Source: Amaranthus tricolor (lineage: Eukaryota > Streptophyta > Magnoliopsida > Caryophyllales > Amaranthaceae). Taken from it: a stretch of 64,000 nt of DNA. Under the pieces are notes generated by a model, which saw nothing but the letters and a program-made list of their open reading frames with translations, was not told the origin of the DNA and made no database searches. The translations under genes and the position numbers were made by a program. The stretch is taken from the NCBI RefSeq assembly GCF_026212465.1, contig NC_080048.1, positions 26,260,993-26,324,992 on the forward strand, given 5' to 3'. Position 1 is the first letter of the stretch, and the number at the start of each line of letters is the position of its first letter. Below, piece by piece: positions 33,401 through 46,102 of the stretch.

Positions 33401-36400
33401 AGTTGCGATTTTCAGGTTTTAAAGAGTTTTTTTGGCACTTTCGCGCATAACGTAGCTAATACTTGGCCTCGTTTGCACAACACAAGGCACACAACACTTT
33501 TTGGTACATATTATTGTGTTGAAGTGGTTAAAATTGAAAATTATAGATATATGATAGAAATTATGTGTTAAGTTGCGATTTTAAGGATTTTTAAGCTTTT
33601 TTGGCACTGTCTCGCATAAAATAGCTAAAACTTGGTTTGTTTTGCACGAAACTTGGCACAGAACACTATTTGGTATATATTATTGTGTCAAAGTGGTTGA
33701 AATTAAAAATCACAGATATATGATAGAAATTACGTGCTAAGTTACGTTTTTAAGGATTTTTTACCTTTTTTGGCACTTTCGCGCATAAAATACCTAAAAC
33801 ATGGTTTGTTTTGCACGAAACATGGCACAAAACACTATTTGGTATATATTATTGTGTTGACGTGGTTAGAATTGAAAATCATCGTCACATGCTAGAAATT
33901 ACGTCCTAAGTTACAATTTTAAGGGTTTTGAAGCTTTTTTGGCTGTTTCGCGCAAAAAGTAGCTAAAACATGGATTCTTTTGCATAAAACTTGGCACACA
34001 ACAGTATCTGTATATATTATTGTGTTGAAGTGGTTAAAGTAGAAAATCCTAGTTATATGTTAGAAATTGCGTGCAAAGTTGCGATTTTAAGGGTTTTTAA
34101 CCTTTTTTTGCACTATCGCGCATGAAATAGTTAACACTTTGTTTGTTTTGCACGAAACTTGGCACAAAACACTATTTCGTAAATATTATTGTGTTGAAGT
34201 GGTTAGAATTGAAAATCATTGATATTTGCAAGAAATTACGTGCTAAGTTGCGATTCTAAGGATTTTTAAGTGTTTTTTGGCACTTCATAAAGTAGCTCAA
34301 ATTTGGTTTGTTTTGCACGAAACATGGCACACAACACTATTTGGTATATATTATTGTGTTAAAGTGGTTAGAATTGAAAATAAGTCATATTCTAGAAATT
34401 ACGTGCTAAATTACTAGTTTAAGGGTTTTTAAGCTTTTTTGGCATTTTTGCGGAAAAACAAACTAAAACTTAGTTTGTTTTGCACAAAACTTGGCACACA
34501 ACATTATTTTGTAAATATTATTTTGTTGAAGTGGTTAAAATTTAAAATCATAGTTATAAGATAGAAATTACGTGCTAAGTTGCGATTTTAAGGATTTTTA
34601 AGCTTTTTTTACATATTCGCGCATAAAGTAGCTAAATCTTGGTTTGCTTTGCACGAAACTTGACACACAAGATTAATTGGCATATATTATTGTGTTGAAG
34701 TGATTAAAATATAAAATCATAGTTATACGCTAGAAATTACGTGCTAAGATTCGATTTTAAGGGTTTTTAAATGTTTTTCGCACTTTCGCGCATAAAGTAG
34801 CTAATCCTTGGTTTGTTTTGCATGAAACTTGGCACACAACACTATTAATTGTATACTCTTGTGCTAAAGTGGTTAGAATTGAAATAAAGTAATATGTTAG
34901 AAATTACGTGCTAAGTTACTATTTTAAGGGTTTTTATGTTTTTTTGGCACTTTCCCGCATAAAGTAACTAAAATTTGGTTTGTTTTGCACAAAACTTGGC
35001 AAACAACATTATTTGGTATAACTTATTGTGTTGAAGTGTTTAAAATAAAATATTATAGTTATATGATAGAAATTTCGTGCTATGTTACGATTTTAGGGAT
35101 TATTAAACTTTTTTTGCACTTTCGCGCATAAAATAGCCAAAACTTGGTTTGTTTTGCACCAACCTTGGCACATAACACTATTTGTTATATATTATTGTGT
35201 CAATGTGGTTAAAATTTAAAATCATAGTTATATGATAAAAATTACGTGCTAAGTTACTATTTTAAGGGTTTTTATGTTTTTTTGGTACTTTCGCGTATAA
35301 AGTAGCTAATACTTGGCTTGTTTTGCACAACACATGGCACACAACACTATTTGGTAAATATTATTGTGTTGAAGTGGTTAAAATTGAAAATTATAGATAT
35401 ATGATAGAAAATATGTGTTGAGTTGCGATTTTAAGGATTTTTAAGCTTTTTTGGCACTGTCGCGCATAAAATAGCTAAAACTTGGTTTGTTTTGCACGAA
35501 ACTTGACACAGAATACTACTTAGTATATATTATTGTGTCAAAGTGGTTGAAATTAAAAATCACAGTTATATGATAGAAATTACGTGCTAAGTTGCGTTTT
35601 TAATGATTTTTAACCTTTTTTGGCACTTTCGCACATAAAATACCTAAAACTTGGTTTGTTTTGCACGAAACATGGCACAAAACACTATTTGGTATATATT
35701 ATTGTGTTGAAGTGGTTAGAATTGAAAATCATCGTCACATGATAAAAATTACGTCCTAAGTTACAATTTTAAGGGTTTTGAAGCTTTTTTGGCTGTTTCG
35801 CGCAAAAAGTAGCTAAAACATGGTTTTTTCTGCATAAAACTTGGCACACAATAGTTATATGCTACAAATTACGTGCTAAGATTCGATTTTAAGAGTTTTT
35901 AAATGTTTTTTCGCACTTTCGCGCATAAAGTAGCTAAACCTTGGTTTGTTTTCCACGATACTTGGCACACAACACTATTAATTATATAATCTTGTGCTGA
36001 AGTGGTTAGAATTAAAAAAAGTCATAAGCTAGAAATTATGTGCTACGTTACTATTTTAAGGGTTTTTATGCTTTTTTGGCACTTTCCCGCATAAAGTAAC
36101 TTAAATTTGGTTTGTTATGCACAAAACTTGGCACACAACATTATTTGGTATTCTTTATTGTGTTGAAGTAGTTAGAATTGAAAATCATAGTTATATGATT
36201 GAAATTACACGCTAAGTTGCGATTTTAAGGATTTTTTTTAACTTTTTTGGCACTTTCGCGCATAAAATAGCTAAAACTTGGTTTGTTTTGTACGAAATTT
36301 GCATTTAGCACTATTTGTTATATATTATTGAGTCAAACTGGTTAAAATTGAAAATCATAGATATATGATAGAAGTTACGTGCTAAGTAACTATTTTAACG

Positions 36401-39400
36401 ATTTTTAAGATTTTTTGGCACTTTCGCGCATAAAGTAGCTAAAACTTGGTTTGTTTTGCTCAAAACTTGGCATACAACACTATTTGGTATATATTAAAGT
36501 TTTGAAGCGGTTAAAATTGAAAATCATAGTTATGTGATAGAAATTACGTGCTATTTTTCGATTGTAAGGATTTTTAACCTTTTTTGGCACTTTCGCACAT
36601 AAAGTAGCTCAAACTTGGTTTGTTTTGCATGAAACATGGCACACAATAGTATTTGGTACATATTATTGTGTTAAGGGATTTAATGCTTGTTTGGCACTTT
36701 CACGCATAAAGTAACTAAAACTTGATTTGTTTTGCAAAAAACTTGGCACGCAACATTATTTAGTGTATATTATTGTGTTGAAATGGTTAAAATTGTAAAT
36801 CATAGTTATATGATAGAAATTACGTGCTAAGTTGCGATTTTAAGGATTTTTAAGCTATTTTGGCACTTTCGCTTATAAAATAGCTAAAACTTTGTTTGTT
36901 TTGCATGAAATTTCGCACATAACACTATTTGTTATATATTATGGTGTCGAAATGCTTAAAATTGAAAATCATAGTTATATGATAAAAATTACGTGCTAAG
37001 TTGCGAATTTAAGGATTTTTAAGCTATTTTGGCACTTTCGCGCATAAAATATCTAAAGCTTGGTTTGTTTTCCACGAAACTTGGCACACAACACTATTTT
37101 GTATATATTATTGTGTTGAAGTGGTTAAAATTGAAAATCATTGATATATACTAGAAATTACGTGCTAAGTTGCGATTTTAAGTGTTTTTAAGCGTTTTTT
37201 TTTGGCACTTTCGCGCATAAAGTAGCTTAAACTTGGTTTGTTTTGCACGAAACAGTGCATACAACACTATTTGGTATATCTTATTGTGTTAAAGTGGTTA
37301 GTATCTAAAATTATAGTCATATGCTAGAAATTACGTGCTAAGTTATGATGTTAAGGGTTTTTATGCTTTTTTCACAAAAGTTGGTTTGTTTGTTTTTCAC
37401 AAAAATTGGTATACAATACTATTTGGTATATATTATTGAGTAAAAGTTGTTAGAATTGAAAATAAGTCATATGCTAGAATTTATGTGCTAAGTTACTATT
37501 TTAAGTGTTTTTAAAGCTTTTTTGGCACTTTCGCGCATAAAATAGCTAAAACTTTGTTTGTTTTGGAGAAACTTGGCACCCAACACTATTTGATATATAT
37601 AATTGTGTTGATGTGGTTAAATTAAAAAAATCATTGTTATATGCTAGAAATTACGTGTTAAGTTGCGATTTAAAGGGTTGTTAAGCTTTTTTGGCACTTT
37701 TGCGCTCAAAGTAGCTAAAACTTGGTTTGTTTTTCACAAAAGTTGACATACAAAACTATTTGGTATATATCATTGTGTTGAATTGGTTAGAATTGAAAAT
37801 CATAGTGATATGCTAGAAATTACGTGCTAAGTTGCGATTTTAAGGGTTTTTATGGTTTTTTGTCACTTTCGCGTATAAAGTAGCTAAACTTTGGTTTGGT
37901 TTGCACAAAAGTTGACATACAACACTATTAGGAATATATTATTCTGTTGAGTTTGTTAAAATCTAAATTCATAGTCATGTGCTAGAAATTACGTGATAAG
38001 TTACGATTTTAAGGGATTTAAAGCTTTTTTGGCACTTTTGATCATAAAATAGCTAAAACTTGGTTTGTTTAGCACGGAAATTTGCTCACAACACTATTTG
38101 GTATATATCATTGTGTTGAAGTGGTTAGAATTGAAAATCATATTCATATGATAGAAATTATGTGCTAAGTTACGATTTTGAGAGTATTTAAGTGTTTTTG
38201 CCACTTTCGTGCATAAAGTACCTAAACCTTGGTTTGTTTTGCATGAAACTTGGCACACAAAAATATTTAGTATATATTATTGTGTAGAAGTGGTTAGAAT
38301 TTAAAATAAGTCATATGCTGGAAATTACGTGCTAAGTTCCTATTTTAAGGGTTTTTAAGTGTTCTTTGGCACTTTCGTGCATACACTATCTAAAACTTGG
38401 TTTGTTTTGCACGAAACTTCGCATACCATACTATATGGTATATTATTGTGTTGAAGTGGTTAGAATTGAAAATCATAGTTATATGCTAGAAATTACGTGC
38501 TAACTTGCGATTTTAAGGGTTTTTAATTGTTTTTTTTTCAGCTCAAACTTGGTTTGTTTTGCACGAAACTTGGCACACAACGCTATATGGTATATTATTG
38601 TGTTGAAGTGGTTAGAATTGAAAATTATAGTCAGATGCTAGAAATTACGTAATAAGTTGCAATTTTAAGGGTTTTTAAATGTTCTTTGGAACTTAAGCGC
38701 ATAAAGTAGCTCAAAATTGGTTTGTTTTGCATGAAAGTTTGCACACATCACTATTTGGTATATATTATTTTGTTGAAGTGGTTAAAATTGACAATCATAG
38801 TCATATGCTGGAAAATACGTGCGAAGTTGCGATTTTAAGGGTTTTTAAGATTTTTTGGTACTTTCGCGCATAAAGTAGCTAAAACCTAGTTTGTTTTGCA
38901 CGAAACTTTGCACACAACACTATTTGCTATATTATTGTGTTGAAGTGGTTAGAATTGAAAATCATTGTCATATGCTACAAATTACGTGCTATGTTACGAT
39001 TGTAAGGGTTTTGAAGTGTTTTTTGGCACTTTCGCGCATAAAGTAGCTCAAACTTGGTTTGTTTTGCACGACACTCGGCACACAACACTATTTGGTATGT
39101 ATTATTGTTTTGAAGTGGTTAAAATTAAAAATCATAGTTATATGCTAGAAATTACGTGCTAAGTTGCGATTTTAAGGGTTTTTAAGTGTTTTTTGGCACT
39201 TTCGCGCATAAAGATGCTCAAACTTGGTTTGTTTTGCACGAAACTTGGCACACAACACTATTTGGTATATATTTTTTTTTGCTGAAGTGGTTACAATTGA
39301 AGATCATAGATATATGCTAGAAATGACGTACAAAGTTGCGTTTTGAGGTTTTTAAGAATTTTTGGCACTTTCGCGCATAAAGTAGCTAAAAGTTGGTTTG

Positions 39401-42400
39401 TTTTGCATGAAACTTTGGCACACAACACTATTTGGTATATATTATTGTGTTGAAGCGGTTAAAATTTAAAATCCTAGTTATATGGTAGAAATTACGTGCA
39501 AAGTAGCATTTATAAGGATTTTTAAGTGTTTTTTACAATTTGGCGCATAAAGTAGCTCAAACTTAGTTTGTTTATCACGAAACTTGTAACACAATACTAT
39601 TTGGTATATATTATTGTGTTGAAGTGGTTACATTTCAAAATCATAGTCACATGCTAGAAATTATATGCTATGTTGCGATTTTAGGGATTTTTATGTTTTT
39701 ATGGCACTTTCGCGCATAAAGTAGCTAAAACTTGGTTTGTGTGGAACGAAATTTTGCACAGAACACTATTTGGTACAATATTGTGTTGAAGTGGTTAGAA
39801 TTGAAAATCATAGTCCTATGCTACAAATTACGTGCTAAGTTACGATTTTTAGGGTTTTTATGTGTTTTTTGGCACTTTCGCGCATAAAGTCGCTCAAAAC
39901 TTGTTTGTTTTGCACGAAACTTTGCACACAACATTATTTGGTATATATTTTTTTTTTGCTGAAGTGGTTACAATTGAACATCATAGATATATGCTAGAAA
40001 TGACATAGAAAGTTGCGTTTTTGAGGTTTTAAAGATTTTTTGGCAATTTCGCGCATAAAGTAGCTAAAATTTGGTTTGTTTTGCACGATACTTGGCACAC
40101 AACACTATTTGGTATATATTATTGTGTTGAAGTGGTTAAAATTTAAAATCCTTGTTATATGCTAAAAATTATGTGCTAAGTAGCGATTTTAAGGGTTTTT
40201 ATGTGTTTTTTACACTTTGGCAAATAAAGTAGCTCAAACTTAGTTTCTTTTGCACGAAACTTGGCACACAACACTATTTGGTATATATTATTGTGTTGAA
40301 GTGGTTACATTTGAAAATCATAGTCACATGCTAGAAATTATGTGCTATGTTGCGATTTTAAGGATTTTTAAATTTTTATGGCACTTTCGCGCGTAAAGTA
40401 GCTAAAACTTGGTTTTTGCTGAACGAAACTTTGCACAGAACACTATTTGGTACAATATTGTGTTGAGGTTGTTAGAATTGAAAATCATAGTCATATGTTG
40501 AAAATTACGTGCGAAGCTGCGATCTTAAGGGCTTTTAAGCTTTTTTAGCACTTTCGCGCATAAAGTAGCTAAAACTTGGTTTGTTTTGCATGAAACTTTG
40601 CATACAACACTATTTGGTATATTTTTGTGTTGAAGTGGTTAGAATTGAAAATCATAGTCATATGCTAGAAATTACGTGCTGAGTTATGATTCTAAGGGTT
40701 TTTAAGTGTTTTTTGGCACTTTCGCGCATAAAGTAGCAGAAACTTTGTATGTTTTGCACGAAACTTGGAACACAACACTATTTGGTTTATATTATTGTGT
40801 TGAAGTGGTTAAACTGAAAATCAAGTTAGAGATTACGTGCTATGTTTTATTTTAAGCGTTTTAAAGCTTTTTGGCACTTTCGCGCATAAAAAAGCTAACA
40901 CTTGGTTTCTTTTGCACGAAATATGGCAGAAAACTCTATTTGGTATATATTATTGTGTTGAAGTGGTTAAAACTGATAATCATGTTTTAAATTACGTGCT
41001 ACGTTTTGATTTTAAGGGCTTTTAAGCTTTTTTCGCACTTTCGCGCATAAAAAAGCTAACACTTGATTTCTTTTGCACGAAACTCTGTCCACAACACTAT
41101 TTGGTATATATTATTGTGTTGAAGTGGATAGATTTGAAAATCAAAGTCACATGCTAGAAATTACGTGCTATTTTGCGATTTTAACGGTTTTTAAGTTTTT
41201 TTAGCACTTTCGCTCATAAAGTAGCTAAAACTTGGTTTGTTTTGCACGAAACTTTACACAGAACACTATTTGGTATAAAATTGTGTTGAAGTGGTTAGAA
41301 TTAACAATCATAGTCATGTGCTAGAAATTACGTGCTAAGTTTCGATTCAAAGGGTTTTTTGACACTTTCGCGTATAAAGTAGCTCAAACTTGGTTTGTTT
41401 TCTATGAAACTTGGCACATAACACTATTTGGTATATATTATTGTGTTGAAGAGGTTAAAATTTAAAATCATGTTTATATGTTAGAAATTACGTGCTAAGT
41501 TGCGATTTTAAAGGTTTTTAAGCGTTATGGAACTTTCGCGCATAAAATAGCAAAAATTTGCTTTGATTTGCATGAAACATGGAACACAACATTATTTGGT
41601 TATATTTTTGTGTTGAAGTGGTTAGAATTTAAAATCGTAGTCAAATGATAGAAATTACGTACTAAATTGCGACTTTGAGGGGTTTTAAGCTTTTTTGGCA
41701 CTTTCGAGCACAAAATAGCTAAAACTTGGTTTGGTTTGTATGAAACTTGGCACACAACACTTTTTCGTATATATTATTTTCTTGAAGTGGCTAGAATTGA
41801 AAATCATAGTCATATGCCAAAAATTACGTGCAAAGTTGCGATTTTAAGGGTTTTTAAAATTTTTTGGCATTTACGCACATAAAGTAGCTCAAGTTTGGTT
41901 CGTTTTGCACGAAACTTGGCACGCATGCTAGAAATTATTGTGTTGAAGTGGATACAATTGTAAATCATAGTTATATGCTAGAACTTACGTACTAAGTTGC
42001 GATTTTAAGGTTTTTAAGATTTTTTGGCATTTTCGTGCATAAGGTAGCTAAAACTTGGTTTGTTTTGCACGAAACATGAAACACAAAGCTATTTGTTGAA
42101 GTGGTTACAATTTAACATCATAGTTATATGCTAGAAATTACGTACTAAGTTGCGATTTTATGCGATTTTCTGGCACTTTCGTGCATAAGGTAGCTAAAAC
42201 TTGGTTTGTTTTGCACGAAACTATGCGCACAATACTATTTGGTATATATATTATAGTGTTGAAGTGGTTGAAATTTAAAATCATAGTTATATGCTAGAAA
42301 TTACGTGCTAAGTTGCGAATTTAAGGGTTTTTTAGTGTTTACTGCACTTTGGGACATAAAGTAGCTAAAACTTGGTTTGTTTTGCACGAAAATTGGAACA

Positions 42401-42712
42401 TAACACTATTTGGTACATATCATTGTGTTGAAGTAGTTAGAACTGAAAATCATATTTACATGCAAGAAATTATGTGCTAAGTTGCGATATTAAGGGTTTT
42501 AAAGCTTTTGTGGCACTTTCGCGCATAAAGTAGCTAAAACTTGGTTTGTTTTGCAGGAAACTTGGCACATAACACTATTTGGTATATATTATTGTGTTGA
42601 AGTGGTTAAAATGGAAAATTATAGTTATATATTATAAATTACGTGCTAAGTTGCGATTTTAAGAATTTTTAGTGTTTTTGGCACTTTCGCGCAAAAAGTA
42701 GTTCAAACTTGG
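27431..42712 (+). repeat. Satellite array, block 3 (largest, about 15.3 kb)
   Basis: About 91 monomers in the same orientation as the other outer blocks. Internal variants define higher-order repeats: an eight-monomer set continuing from block 2 (27433 to about 28724), an eleven-monomer set of exactly 1850 bp (31601, 33451, 35301), and a four-monomer set of 677 bp (39281, 39958). Several monomers are truncated or deleted (for example near 29465, 30534, 35858, 36667 and 41927). No genes. The small ORFs (28-30 kb, 39.0 kb, 40.8 kb) are monomer read-through. Confidence 0.96.
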
Positions 42713-43006
42713 ATTAATGTCTCAATAGCGGACTTGACCCAGCTCAGTACTTGGCTGCAAAAACCATGTAATGGCAGGTTTCGAAGGAGAGTGATCCAGT
42801 GCACATATGCTGCTCTAATGTACAACATTTGGAAGCAAAGGAATGCTGCAGTCTGGCGGAAATGCATAGCAAGTCACCAAAGCACTGTTGAGAGAGTCAC
42901 TAAAGAGGTTTACAGGCGAATTGTTAGTGTAATGCCTAAGAAAGTATCTTGTACTGATAAAAATGTTTTTGGTTGGCGATGTGCTCTCTTAGTGGCTAGC
43001 ACATGA
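42713..43006 (+). pseudogene. C-terminal remnant of LINE ORF2
   Basis: About 97 codons without an internal stop, starting mid-protein at the 5' truncation point. The motif RFRRRV followed by ALMYNIWKQRNAAVWR, with a basic and aromatic pattern, resembles the region downstream of the zinc-binding domain of plant LINE reverse transcriptases. No start codon of its own; not expected to be expressed. Confidence 0.8.
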
Positions 43007-43170
43007 TTGCTCTTCCCTTTTGAACCCTTCCTAGAAGGTGGCTTCTGGGTTAGAGAATGATGCTATTAAAGTCACTAAGACCAAGGGTGGTTGATGTTCC
43101 TATTGTATGTTCTGGTACTCTTGTACAGTTTTTTTCTGTTCTAATACTACTTACCTTTTCGCAAAAAAAA
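42713..43170 (+). mobile_element. 5'-truncated LINE with poly-A tail
   Basis: Non-satellite insert flanked by the 8-bp duplication aaacttgg (42705-42712 and 43171-43178), ending in a run of A. The frame is open from the first base and reads to the stop at 43004-43006. Residues such as FRRRVIQCTYAALMYNIWKQRNAAVW are typical of the tail of plant LINE ORF2 after reverse transcriptase. The rest of ORF2 is missing, so it is a dead-on-arrival copy. A 3' UTR of about 155 bp follows. Confidence 0.88.
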
Positions 43171-43846
43171 AAACTTGGTTGGCTTTGCACGAAAATTGGC
43201 ACACAACACTATTTGGTATATATTATTGTGTTGAAGTATTTAGAATTGAAAATTATATTCCTATGCCAAAAATTACGTGAAAAGATACGATTTTAAGGAC
43301 TTTAAAGATTTTTTGGTACTTTCGCGCATAAAGTAGTTAAAACTTGGTTTTTTTTTCCACGAAACTGGGCACACAACACTATTTGCAATATATTATTGTG
43401 TTGAAGTGGTTAAAATTGAAAATTATAATTACATGCTAGAAATTACGTACTAAGTAGTAATTTTAAGGGTTTTTAAGTGTTTTTGGCACTTTCGCGCATA
43501 AAGTAGTTCAAACTTGGTTGGTTTTACACGAAACATGGGACACACAACACTATTTGGTATATATCATTGTGTTGAAGTGGTTAGAATTGAAAATCATAGT
43601 CACATGCTAGAAATTACGTGCTAAGTTGCGATTTTAAGGGTTTTTAAGTGTTAATTTGCACTTTGGCGCATAAAGTAGCTCAAACTTGGTTTGTTTTTCA
43701 CGAAACTTGGCACACAACACTATTTGGTACATATTATTGTGTTGAAGTGGTTAAAATTGAAAATCATTATTATATGCTAGAAATTACGTGCTAAGTAGTG
43801 ATTTTATGGGTTTTAAAGTGTTTTTTGCACTTTCGCACTAAAAGTA
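43171..43846 (+). repeat. Satellite array, block 4
   Basis: Four monomers between the LINE and the Ty3 element, same orientation as the rest. It ends in aagta, the Ty3 target duplication. Confidence 0.95.
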
Positions 43847-45922
43847 TGTAACATCTCGGAATAACTCGGATCGTTTGAAAAGAGAAGACAACCTTTTTAA
43901 AGAAAGGTAAATATAGTCCGAGTAAAACCAGGATGTTAGAAGGCAGTTATAAAACAGATTTGAAATCTACTTATTACAACTTGAGAACGAAATCGCCTCA
44001 TAAAACCAAATATTTTTTTTAAACTTTATTAGAAGTTCTTATCAAGACTTCTGTATCCTTAACGATTTATTTCTCCAAGGGACAATCCTCAATCCCCAGA
44101 CCTGCAAATTAACTTACTGCTAGTCATTGCCCAGAAAGGAAACAACATCATCGCAGGGTCGTTAAGACCAAAAGTACACGTTAGCAAACGTCGCATACCA
44201 ATTGATTAAATACAACAAGAGAAAGATTTAATAGCTGTCGATTTCAGAAAATACGCTTCGATCATGCTAACTAAGAATAATCAATTTCATGTAAAGGTTA
44301 GTCAGCCATACTGCTGTACTATCCAGCCATACTGCCGGTACAACTCCAATCTCCATAAGTGAGACATTACATTAGGGGACGCTAACCCCTAAGCAAGTCT
44401 CTAACATAGACACTCGCCTTACTTCGGTGCCTATGGTTAAGTATGCATACCCCCGCGGTGGCTCATAATGCCCCCATATACCGCGAGTAATTCATTTCCA
44501 CCAATTGACGTCATACTATGTCCACTTTAAGGTTAGTGAGGTCATACTACCTCTGCTTATCAAAACAATGTATCAAAATTATTTATTCGGAAAGATAACA
44601 ATATTCAAACTATATATCCATACTTTACTTTTGTTTACCATTATTATATGATACATCGGACTAAATGCGAACTTCGCTGCGTGTACATACCTTAAGCAAG
44701 ATAACCAACTCTCAAGCGTCCTATTCAATTCCCGGTCACGAATCGACTTCCTGCAAGGTTCAATCGTATTCGGCAAATAAGCACACATACACACTTTCCT
44801 CAAATCAACCATAACACACACATACAATTACAACCACACCTAAAATACCACACACATCATGAACATCCATCACATATTATAACATGGTAAACGCACAAAA
44901 CAGGACAACATACATAATCTGTCCAGAAACGCAATTTAAAACTGTCAAACTGCAAATCCGACTTCCCCGTTGTGTCCGGAAGGCGTCAAAACCCCCGAGT
45001 ACCAATTTTCATAATTCATAATGTACTCTAAGTATTTTAAACCTATTTTCAAGCCAAAAAGTGTCCCAAAAACAGATTTTTTTAACATTTTTATAACCCT
45101 ACGGGATTCACCAAAATTTCATCAACAAATGAATTCCAAATGGTACATTGCCTAGTAAATATCAATGACCAAATTTATATAATTCTTATGAACCATCTTT
45201 GAGATTAAATTCATTGTTTAACAATAATTTCTTTAACCACACACATTTTTTTTACAGGAACATTCATTTTTATATATAAATTTCAAAATTACCCATCACA
45301 CAAACCAATCATATTCTTCACATATATCTATATCAAAAAACTCTAAAAAGAAACATTCTTCATCAATTTAGATAGAAAAATACATCCCAAAATCATACAT
45401 GAAATTTTAAATTCTTAAATTAAACATGAATTATAAGATAAAACATATAATAATCATAGAATTTTAAATTAAAACTTAAGAATCAACATAGATTAAGAAT
45501 TACACTTACAATTGTAAAGGAAAACACCTAATGATCAAGTGTAATAGAGTTAGGAATGTGGATTAGGAGGAATTTTGAAAGGATATGTTTTTTTTTGTCC
45601 TTGGAAACTTTAGAAATGAAAGGATGTCAAAATGAAAATGATTAAGGAATTAAGAAGGGTTAATTATATGGGATTAATGCCTTGATCCTTCATTACCCTA
45701 AGGGAGTTACAAGCTCCACCAAGAGTCCCTCCTATTTTTTTTTTGAAAATAAAAGATGGGCTAAGGAAAAGTTTGGGCCCAAATAATTTTAATTGCCAAA
45801 AAGGATTGCAAATCTCATGACCAAGCCCAATAATAAATAAAATATATATATAGAAATAATATTACTAGTGAATTATTAAATATATCGGGAAGAAAATATC
45901 GGGAAAATATCGGGGTGTTACA
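43847..45922 (-). repeat. Ty3 element LTR (3' LTR in element sense)
   Basis: 2076 bp, tgtaacatctcgg to cggggtgttaca on the plus strand. It lacks about 101 bp present in the other LTR after gatttgaaatc. The flanking short repeat aaatc suggests a microhomology deletion here. The 82-codon ORF at 44579-44827 also occurs in the other LTR only because the LTRs are copies. Confidence 0.96.
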
Positions 45923-45925
45923 GAC

Positions 45926-45942
45926 TACCCCCCTTAAAAAGG
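45926..45942 (-). promoter_or_regulatory. Polypurine tract of Ty3 element
   Basis: On the minus strand CCTTTTTAAGGGGGGTA lies three bases before the LTR start TGTAACACC, the expected plus-strand primer site. Confidence 0.88.
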
Positions 45943-46102
45943 TTTTGACCCTAAAATCACACTTATCATAACACATAACCACAAAACAAGTAAAACGAAC
46001 TTAATCACTATACACACATACACAAAGCAACCCAAAACATAAATCGCGCGAAAATCCTATCGCCTTCTACCCCCCTTAACGAAGTTACGTCCCCGTAACT
46101 TA

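Noticed and set aside
27431..42712. Regularly spaced repeats, considered as a CRISPR-like array
   Set aside because: The repeat unit is the entire 167-bp monomer with no unique spacers, and the setting is a plant nuclear genome.
44579..44827. 82-codon ORF found twice, also at 53176-53424
   Set aside because: Conservation is explained by the two LTRs being copies of each other. No known domain, and it is antisense-like within a non-coding LTR.
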